Positions 16,164 through 24,064 of a stretch of DNA of 24,431 bases are shown piece by piece. This DNA comes from B33-G16 sp046498285. Lineage in GTDB: Bacteria; Desulfobacterota; DSM-4660; Desulfatiglandales; B25-G16. The position numbers were made by a program, and so were the translations under genes. Each line of letters starts with the position of its first letter. Positions within the stretch are counted from its first letter, which is position 1. Where the stretch lies: the NCBI GenBank assembly GCA_046498285.1, contig JAWOBA010000227.1:1-24431 (forward strand). Reading direction: 5' to 3'. Under the pieces are notes generated by a model. It had not been told where the DNA came from and did not search any database. It worked only from the letters and a program-made list of their open reading frames with translations.

Positions 16164-16386
16164 AAAGGAGATAGGTATAGAAGAGGCCTTTCGGTCATTG
16201 AGAAAATTTTTTTCTTGGCTGGATGAAAGGATCAGCCCCAGTTCTGAGTTTCGCGCGCATATGGCGAAATCCAGGGTAGAATGTTTAAAGGGAATAAGGG
16301 TTTTGATTGATAAAAGAATTGATAACTTAGAGAAACAGAATACAGAACAAGCAGTTAAAAAGGCTACCAAGGTAAAGGTAGAGTAA
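16138..16386 (+). CDS. Small helical protein overlapping the ArsA-type ATPase gene
   Basis: ATG 16138 is preferred because GGAGG lies at 16126-16130; an in-frame TTG further upstream has no such site. The 82-residue product is charged and almost entirely helical, with EEAFRSLRKFFSWLDERISP and HMAKSRVECLKGIRVLIDKRIDNLEKQ as amphipathic stretches. A lysine-rich tail follows (KKATKVKVE). It has no signal peptide or clear membrane segment. The 26-base overlap with the ATPase gene and the Shine-Dalgarno lying inside that gene indicate translational coupling, so a stoichiometric partner of the ATPase is likely. The family is not recognised. An AT-only inverted repeat ATATCTT/AAGATAT at 16499-16514 lies downstream, before the MITE. 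Confidence 0.72.
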   Translation: MVKKSPQDEKEIGIEEAFRSLRKFFSWLDERISPSSEFRAHMAKSRVECLKGIRVLIDKRIDNLEKQNTEQAVKKATKVKVE

Positions 16387-16526
16387 AAATGTTAAAAAAT
16401 ATGTAAAGTGATTTATAGTTCCTAAAATCCCTACAGTTACAATAATCTCAAAATTCTCTTGTAGCATATATACAGGTCTTGTTCATGCTTAAACTAGGAT
16501 ATCTTTTAAGATATTTTCAATAATGC

Positions 16527-16717
16527 GAGACCTTTGAAAAACCCGGCGATTTTCACCATCCCCAAAAAGACGATGGACTTTTTTGAAGTGAATGGTAGAA
16601 GGGTGCTGAAAAGACCAACCCGGGAGCCTCGGCCTCCGGCCCGGAGGGCCTACGCCCCGGAGGGAACTGAAAAAAAGACCATCATCTTTAGATCAATAGG
16701 GGTTATGCAAAGGTCTC
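16527..16717. mobile_element. Intact MITE-like element, 191 bp, with TIRs and 5-bp target duplication
   Basis: The left end GAGACCTTTGAAAAACCC and the reverse complement of the right end, GAGACCTTTGCATAACCC, match at 16 of 18 positions. Both ends are directly flanked by AATGC (16522-16526 and 16718-16722), a 5-bp target duplication. Inside, a GATGG/CCATC pair flanked by T and A runs, and a GC-rich GGCCTCCGG/CCGGAGG palindrome, give foldback potential. No transposase is encoded, so it must be mobilised in trans by an unidentified transposase. A truncated copy lies at 4596-4692 and a diverged larger relative at 20478-21065. An apparent ORF across it is not a gene. Confidence 0.88.
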
Positions 16718-16753
16718 AATGCGATACCACTGATAGTGATAACCTCACGTAAC

Positions 16754-17056
16754 ATGTCCAATTCACCAGTGCAGATCCCCATTAATGGGGTAATAGACCT
16801 TCATACCTTCCGGCCAAATGAGGCCGGTCAAGTTGTAGAAGAATATCTCAATGTATGCTCCCAGAAAGGAATAGTTGAAGTTAAGATAATTCACGGTAAG
16901 GGCAAGGGCGCGTTACGCCGTACGGTGGAATCTGTTTTAAAAAAGCATCCCCTGGTTTTAAGCTTCAATCAGGATAGAGGCCCTTCAGGTTGGGGCGCAA
17001 CCGTTGTTTTTTTAAAGGGGATGGGAAAAAGGGTTAAGCATGAAAGAAAAATTTAG
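16754..17056 (+). CDS. Smr-domain protein
   Basis: A 100-residue protein from ATG 16754; GTG 16736 would add six residues, and neither start has a clear Shine-Dalgarno. It is essentially a single Smr domain, with IDLHTFRPNEA (the DLH motif plus helix), VKIIHGKGKGALR (the HGxGxG motif) and a C-terminal GPSGWGATVVFLK strand. Stand-alone Smr proteins relate to the C-terminal domain of MutS2 and are nucleic-acid endonucleases, now linked to cutting mRNA at collided ribosomes. The exact substrate here is unknown. The MITE ends 36 bases upstream and may have replaced the original leader. The 3' end overlaps the mscS gene by 17 bases. Confidence 0.85.
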   Translation: MSNSPVQIPINGVIDLHTFRPNEAGQVVEEYLNVCSQKGIVEVKIIHGKGKGALRRTVESVLKKHPLVLSFNQDRGPSGWGATVVFLKGMGKRVKHERKI

Positions 17057-18032
17057 TTCATCAAATGTAAAATTATTTGCAGCCTTGATTTTTTTTCTCG
17101 CTGTATTTATATCGCTTGATTTTTTACTGGAGACTAGATTTAGGATGTATCTTTCCTGGCTTAAAAGCGGGATCAGTGTCGGTGGGACAAAAATCACCAT
17201 AATGAATATGGCCTACCTTATTATTTTTTTGGTTTTTTTTACCTTTGTATCCAGGATAATCAGAAAGGCATTGCAGAATAGAGTTCTTCCCCGAACAAGA
17301 CTTGATATTGGGGCACGGGCATCATTTATAGATATTGTCATCTATACCTTTTGGATTTTTGCTATCTATACAGGGATAAATATTTTAGGAGTTAATCTTT
17401 CATCCCTTGCATTTGTCGCTGGTGCCCTTGGAGTTGGGATCGGCTTTGGCCTCCAGAATATTGTCAATAATTTTGTGAGCGGGATCATTCTTCTCTTTGA
17501 TAACTCTATACAGGTAGGTGATATGGTTCAGATCGGTGAGGATTGGGGAACAATAAATAAAATAAATATACGGACTACCATCGTTCAGACCTTTGATAAT
17601 GCATCCCTGATTATCCCCAACTCTCAGATCCTTTCTGACAGGGTTATGAACTGGTCTTTTAAGGATCCAAAAGTCAGGCGTCAGGTGGATGTTGGCGTGG
17701 CTTACGGCTCTGATGTTCAGAAGGTCCGCACCATTTTGCTTAATATTGTTCAGAATATGCCTGAGATAATGAATGATCCGGCACCCAGGGTTGATTTTAT
17801 GGATTTTGGTGACAGTGCGCTTATCTTTAGGGTAAGGTTTTGGATATTCTCGCCGGATTACTGGCTAACTGCGCCAACAGAACTCAGGTTTAAAATTGAT
17901 GCGGACTTTAAGAAAAATGATATAGAGATAGCATTTCCCCAGCAGGATATCCATATCAGAAGTGCCTCCGGTCTGGAGGGCATCTTTAACGAAAAAAATT
18001 ATTCACAAAGCAGTTCCACGAATAACGGGTGA
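17040..18032 (+). CDS. mscS: MscS-family mechanosensitive ion channel
   Basis: A 330-residue membrane protein. Hydrophobic segments lie at about 10-30, 53-75, 97-116 and 121-153. The last is the pore helix with the small-residue pattern AFVAGALGVGIGFGLQNIVNNFVSG typical of MscS TM3. The beta domain follows (IQVGDMVQIGEDWGTI, then NASLIIPNSQIL), with the alpha/beta C-terminal vestibule after it (RRQVDVGVAYGSDVQKV, VDFMDFGDSALIFRVRFW). The protein opens on membrane tension and releases small osmolytes during hypo-osmotic shock. It has one helix more than E. coli MscS. The start overlaps the Smr gene, with AAAAAGGG just upstream, so the two are translated together. Confidence 0.94.
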   Translation: MKEKFSSSNVKLFAALIFFLAVFISLDFLLETRFRMYLSWLKSGISVGGTKITIMNMAYLIIFLVFFTFVSRIIRKALQNRVLPRTRLDIGARASFIDIVIYTFWIFAIYTGINILGVNLSSLAFVAGALGVGIGFGLQNIVNNFVSGIILLFDNSIQVGDMVQIGEDWGTINKINIRTTIVQTFDNASLIIPNSQILSDRVMNWSFKDPKVRRQVDVGVAYGSDVQKVRTILLNIVQNMPEIMNDPAPRVDFMDFGDSALIFRVRFWIFSPDYWLTAPTELRFKIDADFKKNDIEIAFPQQDIHIRSASGLEGIFNEKNYSQSSSTNNG

Positions 18033-18178
18033 ATTCTGGGGTTGAAACGATTTATCTTTTGATATTTTATTTTATTTCTACGAAGAAATACAATTTTTTC
18101 TATGCTGTGATGGTAGCTATAACAAGGCACTGGCAAGATTCACGATACAGGAAATCAGAGAAAGCGAGGTAGGCAGTT

Positions 18179-19345
18179 ATGAAAATTCACGAATTTCAGG
18201 CAAAGGATCTGCTGCAACAATTCGAAATACCAGTTCCATCTGGAATATTGGCTACAACACCGAGCCAGGCAGTGGATAACGCAAAGAGAATTCCCGGCCC
18301 TCCGTGGGTAGTAAAGGCACAGATTCATGCTGGTGGGCGAGGAAAGGGAGGTGGAGTGAGATTGGTAAAGAACATTGAAGAAATGAGCAAGGCAGCTGAT
18401 GAGATTCTCTCCAACCCCCTGATCACACCACAGACAGGGCCTGCAGGAAAAAAAGTTCGACAGCTATTGATAGAGGAGGGATTGGAAATTGACAGAGAGT
18501 TCTATCTGGGTATTGTTATTGATCGAAAGCTGGAATCTCCTGTGATGATATTCAGCCAGGCAGGTGGAATGGAGATTGAAGAAGTCTCTGCTCAGCATCC
18601 AGAATTAGTTTTAATTGAACCTATAGACAATACGCAGGGATTTATGCCTTATCAGACAAGAAATTTTTTTTATAGCATTGATCCAATGCCAGATCAAAGG
18701 GTACTGAAAGAGTTTTCTGCTCTAATGGCCAGACTGTATACATTGTTTATATCCAAAGATTGTTCCTTGGTTGAGATCAATCCCCTGGTTCTCACAAAAT
18801 CAAACAACGTGGTTGCCCTGGATGCAAAAATCAACTTTGATGACAACGCACTATTCAGACAGAAGGAAATTGCGCAACTCCATGATCCCTATGAAATGGA
18901 TGAGTTGGAGGTAAAGGCTGCCGAATCTAATCTGAACTATATCAGGCTTGATGGGAATATTGGCGCTATGGTAAATGGAGCAGGGCTAGCAATGGCTACT
19001 ATGGATATCATCAAACTTGCTGGTGCTGAGCCAGCCAATTTTTTGGATGTTGGTGGTGGTGCAACCGAGAAAATGGTTACAAATGGACTAAAGATTATAC
19101 TGAGTGATGAAAGAGTCAAGGCCATCTTAATTAATATATTTGGCGGCATAATGCGATGTGATGTTTTAGCGCGAGGTGTGGTAAATGCAGCCAAGGAGAT
19201 CGCAATAAATGTTCCCCTTATCGTAAGATTAGAAGGGACAAATGTCGAAGAGGGGAGAGAAATTTTAAAAAATTCAGGTCTTGATTTTTCAGTGGCCCAA
19301 GACATAGAAGAGGCCGCAAAAATGGTAGCTAAACAGGTGAATTAA
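18179..19345 (+). CDS. sucC: Succinyl-CoA synthetase (ADP/GDP-forming) beta subunit
   Basis: A 388-residue protein of normal length, ATG preceded by CGAGGTAGG. Residues 1-230 form the ATP-grasp domain (MKIHEFQAKDLL, KAQIHAGGRGKGGGVRL at 46-62, LVEINPLVL). Residues about 240-388 form the CoA-ligase domain (LDGNIGAMVNGAGLAMATMD, FLDVGGGA, INIFGGIMRCD, VRLEGTN). With the alpha subunit it interconverts succinyl-CoA and succinate with nucleotide phosphorylation in the TCA cycle or its reductive branch. The nucleotide preference was not determined. The sucD gene follows after 33 bases. Confidence 0.95.
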   Translation: MKIHEFQAKDLLQQFEIPVPSGILATTPSQAVDNAKRIPGPPWVVKAQIHAGGRGKGGGVRLVKNIEEMSKAADEILSNPLITPQTGPAGKKVRQLLIEEGLEIDREFYLGIVIDRKLESPVMIFSQAGGMEIEEVSAQHPELVLIEPIDNTQGFMPYQTRNFFYSIDPMPDQRVLKEFSALMARLYTLFISKDCSLVEINPLVLTKSNNVVALDAKINFDDNALFRQKEIAQLHDPYEMDELEVKAAESNLNYIRLDGNIGAMVNGAGLAMATMDIIKLAGAEPANFLDVGGGATEKMVTNGLKIILSDERVKAILINIFGGIMRCDVLARGVVNAAKEIAINVPLIVRLEGTNVEEGREILKNSGLDFSVAQDIEEAAKMVAKQVN

Positions 19346-19378
19346 CAAGGTAATGGAAAATAGAAATGGAGTAATTGT

Positions 19379-20248
19379 ATGGCTATCTTAGTGGATGAGA
19401 AAACAAAGGTTGTTATCCAGGGTATTACAGGAAACGAAGGGACATTCCATGCAAAACAAATGCTGGCTTATGGCACCAGTATTGTAGCAGGAGTGACCCC
19501 TGGTAAAGGCGGAGAAGAGGTGGAGGGTATACCGGTTTTAAATAGGGTAAAGGATGCGGTAGATATCTACAGTGCTAATACCTCCTGCATCTTTGTACCA
19601 CCCCCCTTTGCTGCCGATGCTATGGCCGAGGCCGCTGAGGCAGGAATAGATATCATTGTATGCATCACTGAAGGTATTCCGACGCTTGATATGATTAAGG
19701 CGGTTAGTTTTATTAAAAAATGTGGTGCCATTTTAATTGGCCCAAATACTCCGGGAATTATCTCACCAGGAAAAACAAAGGTGGGGATAATGCCAGGCCA
19801 TGTACATAAAAAAGGAAGCATCGGGGTGCTCTCCAGGAGTGGGACCCTCACCTATGAGGTTGTGGACCAATTGACACGGGTAGGCTTGGGACAATCTACC
19901 TGCATTGGTTTAGGCGGAGATCCAATCGTCGGGGCTTCCTTTGTAGATCATTTACAAAGATTTAAGGAGGATACAGAGACAAAGGGCGTGGTCCTTATCG
20001 GTGAGATCGGTGGTACAGCTGAGGAAGAGGCTGCAGAGTACATAGAAGAAGAATTTGATAAGCCTGTAGCTGCCTTTATTGCCGGACAAACAGCACCTCC
20101 TGGAAGACGGATGGGCCATGCTGGGGCTATAATTTCTGGAGGTAAGGGAAAGGCCGAAGATAAAATACATGCCCTTAAATCTCATGGAATAACCGTGGTT
20201 CTCAATCTTGGGCAATTGGGAAAAACGGCCTTGGAGATCTTTATATGA
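19379..20248 (+). CDS. sucD: Succinyl-CoA synthetase alpha subunit
   Basis: A 289-residue protein of normal length, ATG after TGGAGTAATTGT. The N-terminal CoA-binding domain shows VVIQGITGNEGTFH and GVTPGKGG. The ligase domain shows IGPNTPGIISPG (120-131), GIGVLSRSGTLTYE-like sequence (147-160) and the phosphohistidine His247 in RRMGHAGAIISGGKG. It carries the phosphoryl group between succinyl-phosphate and the nucleotide bound by SucC. A long repeat-containing gap follows, and no other TCA-cycle gene is present in the window. Confidence 0.95.
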   Translation: MAILVDEKTKVVIQGITGNEGTFHAKQMLAYGTSIVAGVTPGKGGEEVEGIPVLNRVKDAVDIYSANTSCIFVPPPFAADAMAEAAEAGIDIIVCITEGIPTLDMIKAVSFIKKCGAILIGPNTPGIISPGKTKVGIMPGHVHKKGSIGVLSRSGTLTYEVVDQLTRVGLGQSTCIGLGGDPIVGASFVDHLQRFKEDTETKGVVLIGEIGGTAEEEAAEYIEEEFDKPVAAFIAGQTAPPGRRMGHAGAIISGGKGKAEDKIHALKSHGITVVLNLGQLGKTALEIFI

Positions 20249-20477
20249 TATCAATTGTCCGCGGTAGATTGTCCGTAGCATCAAAGATGGATAGATATGG
20301 CAGGAGACAATTATTAGTTCTCTCGGAAAAAAGCAGGATATGCCAAGATATCTGCAGCTTTGAATCAACTATTTTAGCAACTTACTGATGACAACTATGA
20401 AAAGACATTACCACATTTTACCATCCATTGTTAAAAATTTGATACCGTAAAAATAAGCAATATATGATATTGGTAAG
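20249..20477. other. Gap after sucD, no gene
   Basis: ATTGTCCG occurs twice 14 bases apart (20258-20280), just after the sucD stop. Otherwise the segment is AT-rich, with interrupted frames and no clear terminator. Confidence 0.35.
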
Positions 20478-21065
20478 GCTGTGCAAAACCTGACCATTTT
20501 CTTTACTCGGAATAGAGAGGGTAGAATTTTCTGAAGTGACTTGTGGCCTCCGGCTCGCAGAGCCGGCCGCTCGGAGAAAAGGGTGCTGTCTTTTCACAAC
20601 GTGTCAGTGGGGGGAAACTGCGGGCCCCGATAAATCGGGATCTCAGGGACATTGTTGACTTCGTTGACGTATTCCCTTTTTTGAACCATAAAGGCAACCT
20701 GTCTGCTACAGGGAGCTGAAAGCAGAGAAGCTCCCCAGTGAAACCCCTGTCTTCGTCAGGGAGCCCTGCGGGCTGTTTCACGGGGCAAGCCTGCCCGCCA
20801 TCGCGAGCCTGCGCTCCCTCAGGCGAGGCGGGCGGACAAAGCTGAAAGCTTAAGGCTTAAAGCTTAAAGGGGTTGCCATTTTGAGAGGGAGTTGATAAGA
20901 CCTTTGATCATAGAAGCTATCTCGATACCTTCCTTCTCTAATTGGGTTAAACGCCGGACATACATAGTTTCGCCTGAGGGACAGTCCTTGCTTTGTGTAC
21001 CTTGTGGCTTGTGGTTCATTGTAAACAACGTGGAATTCTGAAAATCGCCGGGGTTTTCAAAGCTC
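20478..21065. repeat. Diverged, palindrome-rich element related to the MITE family
   Basis: The right end, GAAAATCGCCGGGGTTTTCA with AAGCTC following (21040-21065), is nearly the reverse complement of the left end of the intact MITE. The left end (GCTGTGCAAAACC through ATTTTC, 20479-20502) matches the reverse complement of the right end at about 18 of 24 positions. Near the left end, TGAAGTGA, GGCCTCCGG and AAGGGTGCTG also occur in the intact MITE in the same order. In between lie several hairpins: CCGGCT/AGCCGG, CCCGAT/ATCGGG, GGAGCT/AGCTCC, AGCCC/GGGCT, GCCCGCC/GGCGGGC, and tandem AAGCTTAA-like units. No clear target duplication remains. It looks like a composite or decayed copy that captured extra DNA. 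Confidence 0.55.
20864..21019 (-). CDS. Doubtful 51-residue ORF inside the palindrome-rich element
   Basis: A minus-strand frame runs from ATG (21019-21017) to TAA (20866-20864). Residues about 20-46 (RRLTQLEKEGIEIASMIKGL and the following INSLS) look like one amphipathic helix, recalling the last helix of the small four-helix-bundle proteins encoded in 23S rRNA intervening sequences. The first 18 residues do not resemble that family and no strong ribosome binding site is visible. It is most likely the end of a decayed or captured gene. Confidence 0.25.
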   Translation of the reverse strand: MNHKPQGTQSKDCPSGETMYVRRLTQLEKEGIEIASMIKGLINSLSKWQPL

Positions 21066-21437
21066 GTAGAGATATGACAACCAATACCACTTTCATCTAG
21101 AAAACTTAACCTTAATAACCTCTAAAAGAATGCCGATTGCCAAATGAATTCAAAGATGTTTACGAACAAATCAACTGAATCCCGCAAAAGCAGCCGTTCA
21201 TGGATTCATCAAACATCTCAATAAACCTGCCAGCCATTCTGTAGTGGGGTATCAAGAGCACAAAGCAGCTGACCCTAAACTTTGAACTGTGAACCTGATA
21301 ACCTGAGTATTTACGATATCTTTTATTAAATTTTGCTGGCATTACTATCATGTATTAGCAGAAGGCATCTATAATTTTTGTCAACAAATACAAAAAAGCA
21401 GGAACTAAGCTTTAAAGCTAAAAAAAGGAGGTTTGAC
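21066..21437. other. Gap and leader upstream of the 59-residue protein gene
   Basis: No gene was recognised. A consensus -10 TATAAT lies at 21370-21375, but no good -35 is found at standard spacing. A 12-base palindrome AGCTTTAAAGCT lies just before the Shine-Dalgarno of the next gene. Confidence 0.35.
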
Positions 21438-21617
21438 ATGCCTACAATTGCTCAAAAAGAAGAATCATTAAAGCATGCTATAATTATTGCTAAGGATTTT
21501 GCAAGGGGAGGGTCTTCTCAAGCTGTGGCCAATGTATTACGGAATGTTTATGAGGAGATGAATAAAATTAAAGATGAAATTCAGGAGTCAGATATAAAAC
21601 CTGAATCGGAATCATAA
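21438..21617 (+). CDS. Uncharacterised 59-residue protein
   Basis: ATG 21438 is preceded by AAGGAGG (21425-21431) at 6-base spacing, the strongest ribosome binding site in the window. The frame is open further upstream, but without such a site. The product is charged and helical (QKEESLKHAIIIAKDFARGG, then AVANVLRNVYEEMNKIKDEI), with an acidic tail. It has no membrane segment. It resembles small conserved helical proteins of unknown function, but no family is recognised. The next gene begins 188 bases later. Confidence 0.65.
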   Translation: MPTIAQKEESLKHAIIIAKDFARGGSSQAVANVLRNVYEEMNKIKDEIQESDIKPESES

Positions 21618-21766
21618 GGGTAAAGTTGGTTCCAAATTCTGAGGTCTTTTTGCTGCACTCAAACACAGATTTTTGATACGGAATCAGTGTTAGATGATAG
21701 TTTTGGTAGAATTGTTCGTAGGATTACTCCGTCAGTGCTCCGTGAGCGTTTATAATCGGAGGCACA

Positions 21767-21799
21767 ATGGTAGAAAGACCGCTTTACCAGGTTTGGTAA
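21767..21799 (+). CDS. Possible 10-residue leader ORF (MVERPLYQVW) upstream of the aminopeptidase gene
   Basis: GGAGG (21758-21762) lies four bases before ATG 21767. The frame stops at TAA 21797-21799, six bases before the M24 peptidase ATG, which itself has no Shine-Dalgarno. TATAAT occurs at 21751-21756. This could deliver ribosomes to the peptidase start, or be an attenuating leader peptide. No alternative stem-loop pair was recognised, so the role is speculative. Confidence 0.3.
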   Translation: MVERPLYQVW

Positions 21800-21805
21800 A
21801 TTGAA

Positions 21806-22918
21806 ATGACCAATGGTATTTTAACAAATCGTTTGAATTTATTGAGAAGTAAGTTGCCCAGCCTTGGGGTAGATACGGTATGGATTATTCAGCCTGAAAA
21901 TCGTCGGTATCTCTCTGGCTTTACAGCTGCTGATGGACAATTGGATGAGTCATCAGGGTGTCTGTTTTTAACGCCGGATCAGGCTATTTTACTCACCGAT
22001 TCAAGATATACCACCCAGGCACGGCAAGAAGCACTTGGCTTTGAGGTCATAACACATACCAAGGGCTTACTTGATATATTACCTGAGATTCTTGCCCGAC
22101 TTCATACACGAAGATTGGGGTTTGAAGGGGGTTACCTGATTTGGGATCTTTATCAAAAGGTAAAAGAAAAGATATCTCACTATTCACTGCCGGTTGAGCT
22201 TATCGCACTTTCTAATCTGGTTGAAGATATAAGACTGATTAAGGCGCCAGAAGAAGTTGATATATTAAGCAAATCCGCCCAACTTATGGGAGATGTTCTT
22301 GCTCGGGTGATTGCGGAGTTGTGTCCTGGCCAGATTGAAAAGGATATAGCATGGAAAATTGAGACCTTGATACGGGAACAGGGCGCTGATGGCGCTTCTT
22401 TTCCGCCAATCGTAGCATCCGGTCCGAATGGCGCCTTGCCTCATGCAGTGCCCACAGGGAGAAAGATAAGAAAGAGCGAACCGATAATTCTCGATGTGGG
22501 TGCAAAGGTTGATGGTTACTGCTCGGATATGACAAGGACCGTTTTTTTGGGCAATCCTCCAGAAGACTTTAAGGAGATCTACAAGATAGTACGCAAGGCA
22601 CAATTGTTGGCATTAGAGTCTGTAAAACCCGGAATGAAAACCGATGAGGTGGACTTCATTGCTAGAGATGTTATAAAAAATGCTGGATATGGTGATTTTT
22701 TTGGTCACTCTCTTGGTCATGGCATTGGCATGGCTCCTCACGAAAAGCCTTCTGTCGGACCACTGAAGTCAGAGGTATTAAGAGAGGGGATGGTTTTTAC
22801 TATTGAACCAGGAATATATATACCGGGAAAAGGCGGCATCAGATTAGAGGAGATGGTTGTACTTCAAGAAAATAGTGCAGAAGTTTTAACAAAAAACAGG
22901 AATTTTTATTCCTTTTAG
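21806..22918 (+). CDS. pepP: M24B metallopeptidase, Xaa-Pro aminopeptidase type
   Basis: A 370-residue protein. Residues 1-135 are the creatinase-like N-terminal domain (RRYLSGFTAADG, ILLTDSRYTTQA). The rest is the pita-bread catalytic domain, with the dimetal ligands Asp230 (ILDVGAKVDGYCSD), Asp241, His305 (GHGIGMAPHE), Glu334 (TIEPGIYIPG) and Glu348 (GGIRLEEM). His213 in LPHAVP is the conserved substrate-side histidine. The length is that of the short bacterial form (about 350-370 residues). It removes N-terminal residues preceding proline in cytoplasmic peptides. It has no Shine-Dalgarno of its own and may rely on the leader ORF just upstream. It lies about 190 bases upstream of xerD. Confidence 0.9.
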   Translation: MTNGILTNRLNLLRSKLPSLGVDTVWIIQPENRRYLSGFTAADGQLDESSGCLFLTPDQAILLTDSRYTTQARQEALGFEVITHTKGLLDILPEILARLHTRRLGFEGGYLIWDLYQKVKEKISHYSLPVELIALSNLVEDIRLIKAPEEVDILSKSAQLMGDVLARVIAELCPGQIEKDIAWKIETLIREQGADGASFPPIVASGPNGALPHAVPTGRKIRKSEPIILDVGAKVDGYCSDMTRTVFLGNPPEDFKEIYKIVRKAQLLALESVKPGMKTDEVDFIARDVIKNAGYGDFFGHSLGHGIGMAPHEKPSVGPLKSEVLREGMVFTIEPGIYIPGKGGIRLEEMVVLQENSAEVLTKNRNFYSF

Positions 22919-23111
22919 GCAAGATTGACGTTTCCTCAGCCACCAAGACTCGAAGCCATCAAGCTTATAGTACAATTATTTTAATGTCGGATTTGATAAT
23001 AGGCACATCGCAATGAGGTCTTCCTTCGCTGATGCATGAATATATCTAATTTTATTTCTTTGTGTCTGAGTGACTTAGTGGCAGGGTAGGTAAGGATGAA
23101 TTATACCTATA

Positions 23112-24017
23112 ATGAAAGACTATTCTGAACATCAATTGTTAGATCAGTTTATTTATCAACTGAGGATTGAACGTGGTTTATCTGCCAATACGGTTGCAGC
23201 CTATAGCCACGATCTTATTAGGTTTTTCGATTTTTTAAAACAGAGAGGAGTTTCCCCTGCCCACGTTAGTCAAGAGGATTTGACATCCTTTATCATTAAA
23301 CAGAATATGAAACTTTCTCCTCGATCCATGGCCAGATGCCTTGTTTCTATACGAATGTTTTATCGTTTTTTAGTATCAGAAGGAAACATTGCATCTAATC
23401 CGGCCAGGTTGTTGGGAATACCAAAGATGTATCAACACTTACCTAATGTTTTAAGTAGGGATGAGGTGGACTCCCTTCTTATGCAGCCGGATATAATTAC
23501 CCCGCTGGGTAAAAGAGATAAGGCTATAATAGAGATGTTATATGCTACTGGGTTAAGGGTTACTGAATTAATCGGTCTTAAGATGCACAACATTAACCTT
23601 GAAGTCGGCTTTATTCGAACAATAGGGAAGGGTTCCAAGGAAAGAATCATTCCAATGGGGAGTAAGGCTGTGGGTTCATTAAAAGATTATTTATCTCAAG
23701 GCAGGCCCATTTTGTTAAAAAAGCGATCTGCAGCAGGTGTGTCACGGATTTTTCTTAACAGCAGAGGGAAGCCTATAACGAGACAGGGATTGTGGAAGAT
23801 TATTAAAAAATGTGCCTTGATGGCTGGAATCACGAAGACTGTTACTCCCCACACCATAAGGCATTCTTTTGCCACCCATCTCCTTGAAGGAGGGGCTGAT
23901 CTTAGATCAGTTCAGATCATGTTGGGACATGCTGATATATCCACCACACAGATCTATACCCATGTAGCAAGAGAAAGACTAAAAGAGATTCATGAAAAAT
24001 ATCATCCCAGACCATGA
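23112..24017 (+). CDS. xerD: Tyrosine recombinase XerD
   Basis: A 301-residue protein, standard Xer size. The N-terminal SAM-like domain (about 5-105) contains RGLSANTVAAYSHDL. The catalytic domain shows Arg149 (YATGLRVTEL), Lys173 (GKGSKER), His247 and Arg250 (PHTIRHSFATHL), His273 (LGHADIS) and the nucleophile Tyr282 (TQIYTHV). The tail, ERLKEIHEKYHPRP, resembles that of XerD more than XerC. With XerC it resolves chromosome dimers at dif under FtsK control. The ATG has no close Shine-Dalgarno; AAGG lies 16 bases upstream and directly precedes another ATG (23096) that opens a 10-codon frame ending inside xerD. No att-like or integron context is present, so this is the housekeeping enzyme. 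Confidence 0.92.
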   Translation: MKDYSEHQLLDQFIYQLRIERGLSANTVAAYSHDLIRFFDFLKQRGVSPAHVSQEDLTSFIIKQNMKLSPRSMARCLVSIRMFYRFLVSEGNIASNPARLLGIPKMYQHLPNVLSRDEVDSLLMQPDIITPLGKRDKAIIEMLYATGLRVTELIGLKMHNINLEVGFIRTIGKGSKERIIPMGSKAVGSLKDYLSQGRPILLKKRSAAGVSRIFLNSRGKPITRQGLWKIIKKCALMAGITKTVTPHTIRHSFATHLLEGGADLRSVQIMLGHADISTTQIYTHVARERLKEIHEKYHPRP

Positions 24018-24064
24018 GTTGGGGCGATTCCTCATAATTTACTACATTTTCAATAAGTTTTTGT

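Noticed and set aside
16534..16752. Plus-strand ORF of 72 codons
   Set aside because: It is the translation of the MITE itself, starting inside the left inverted repeat.
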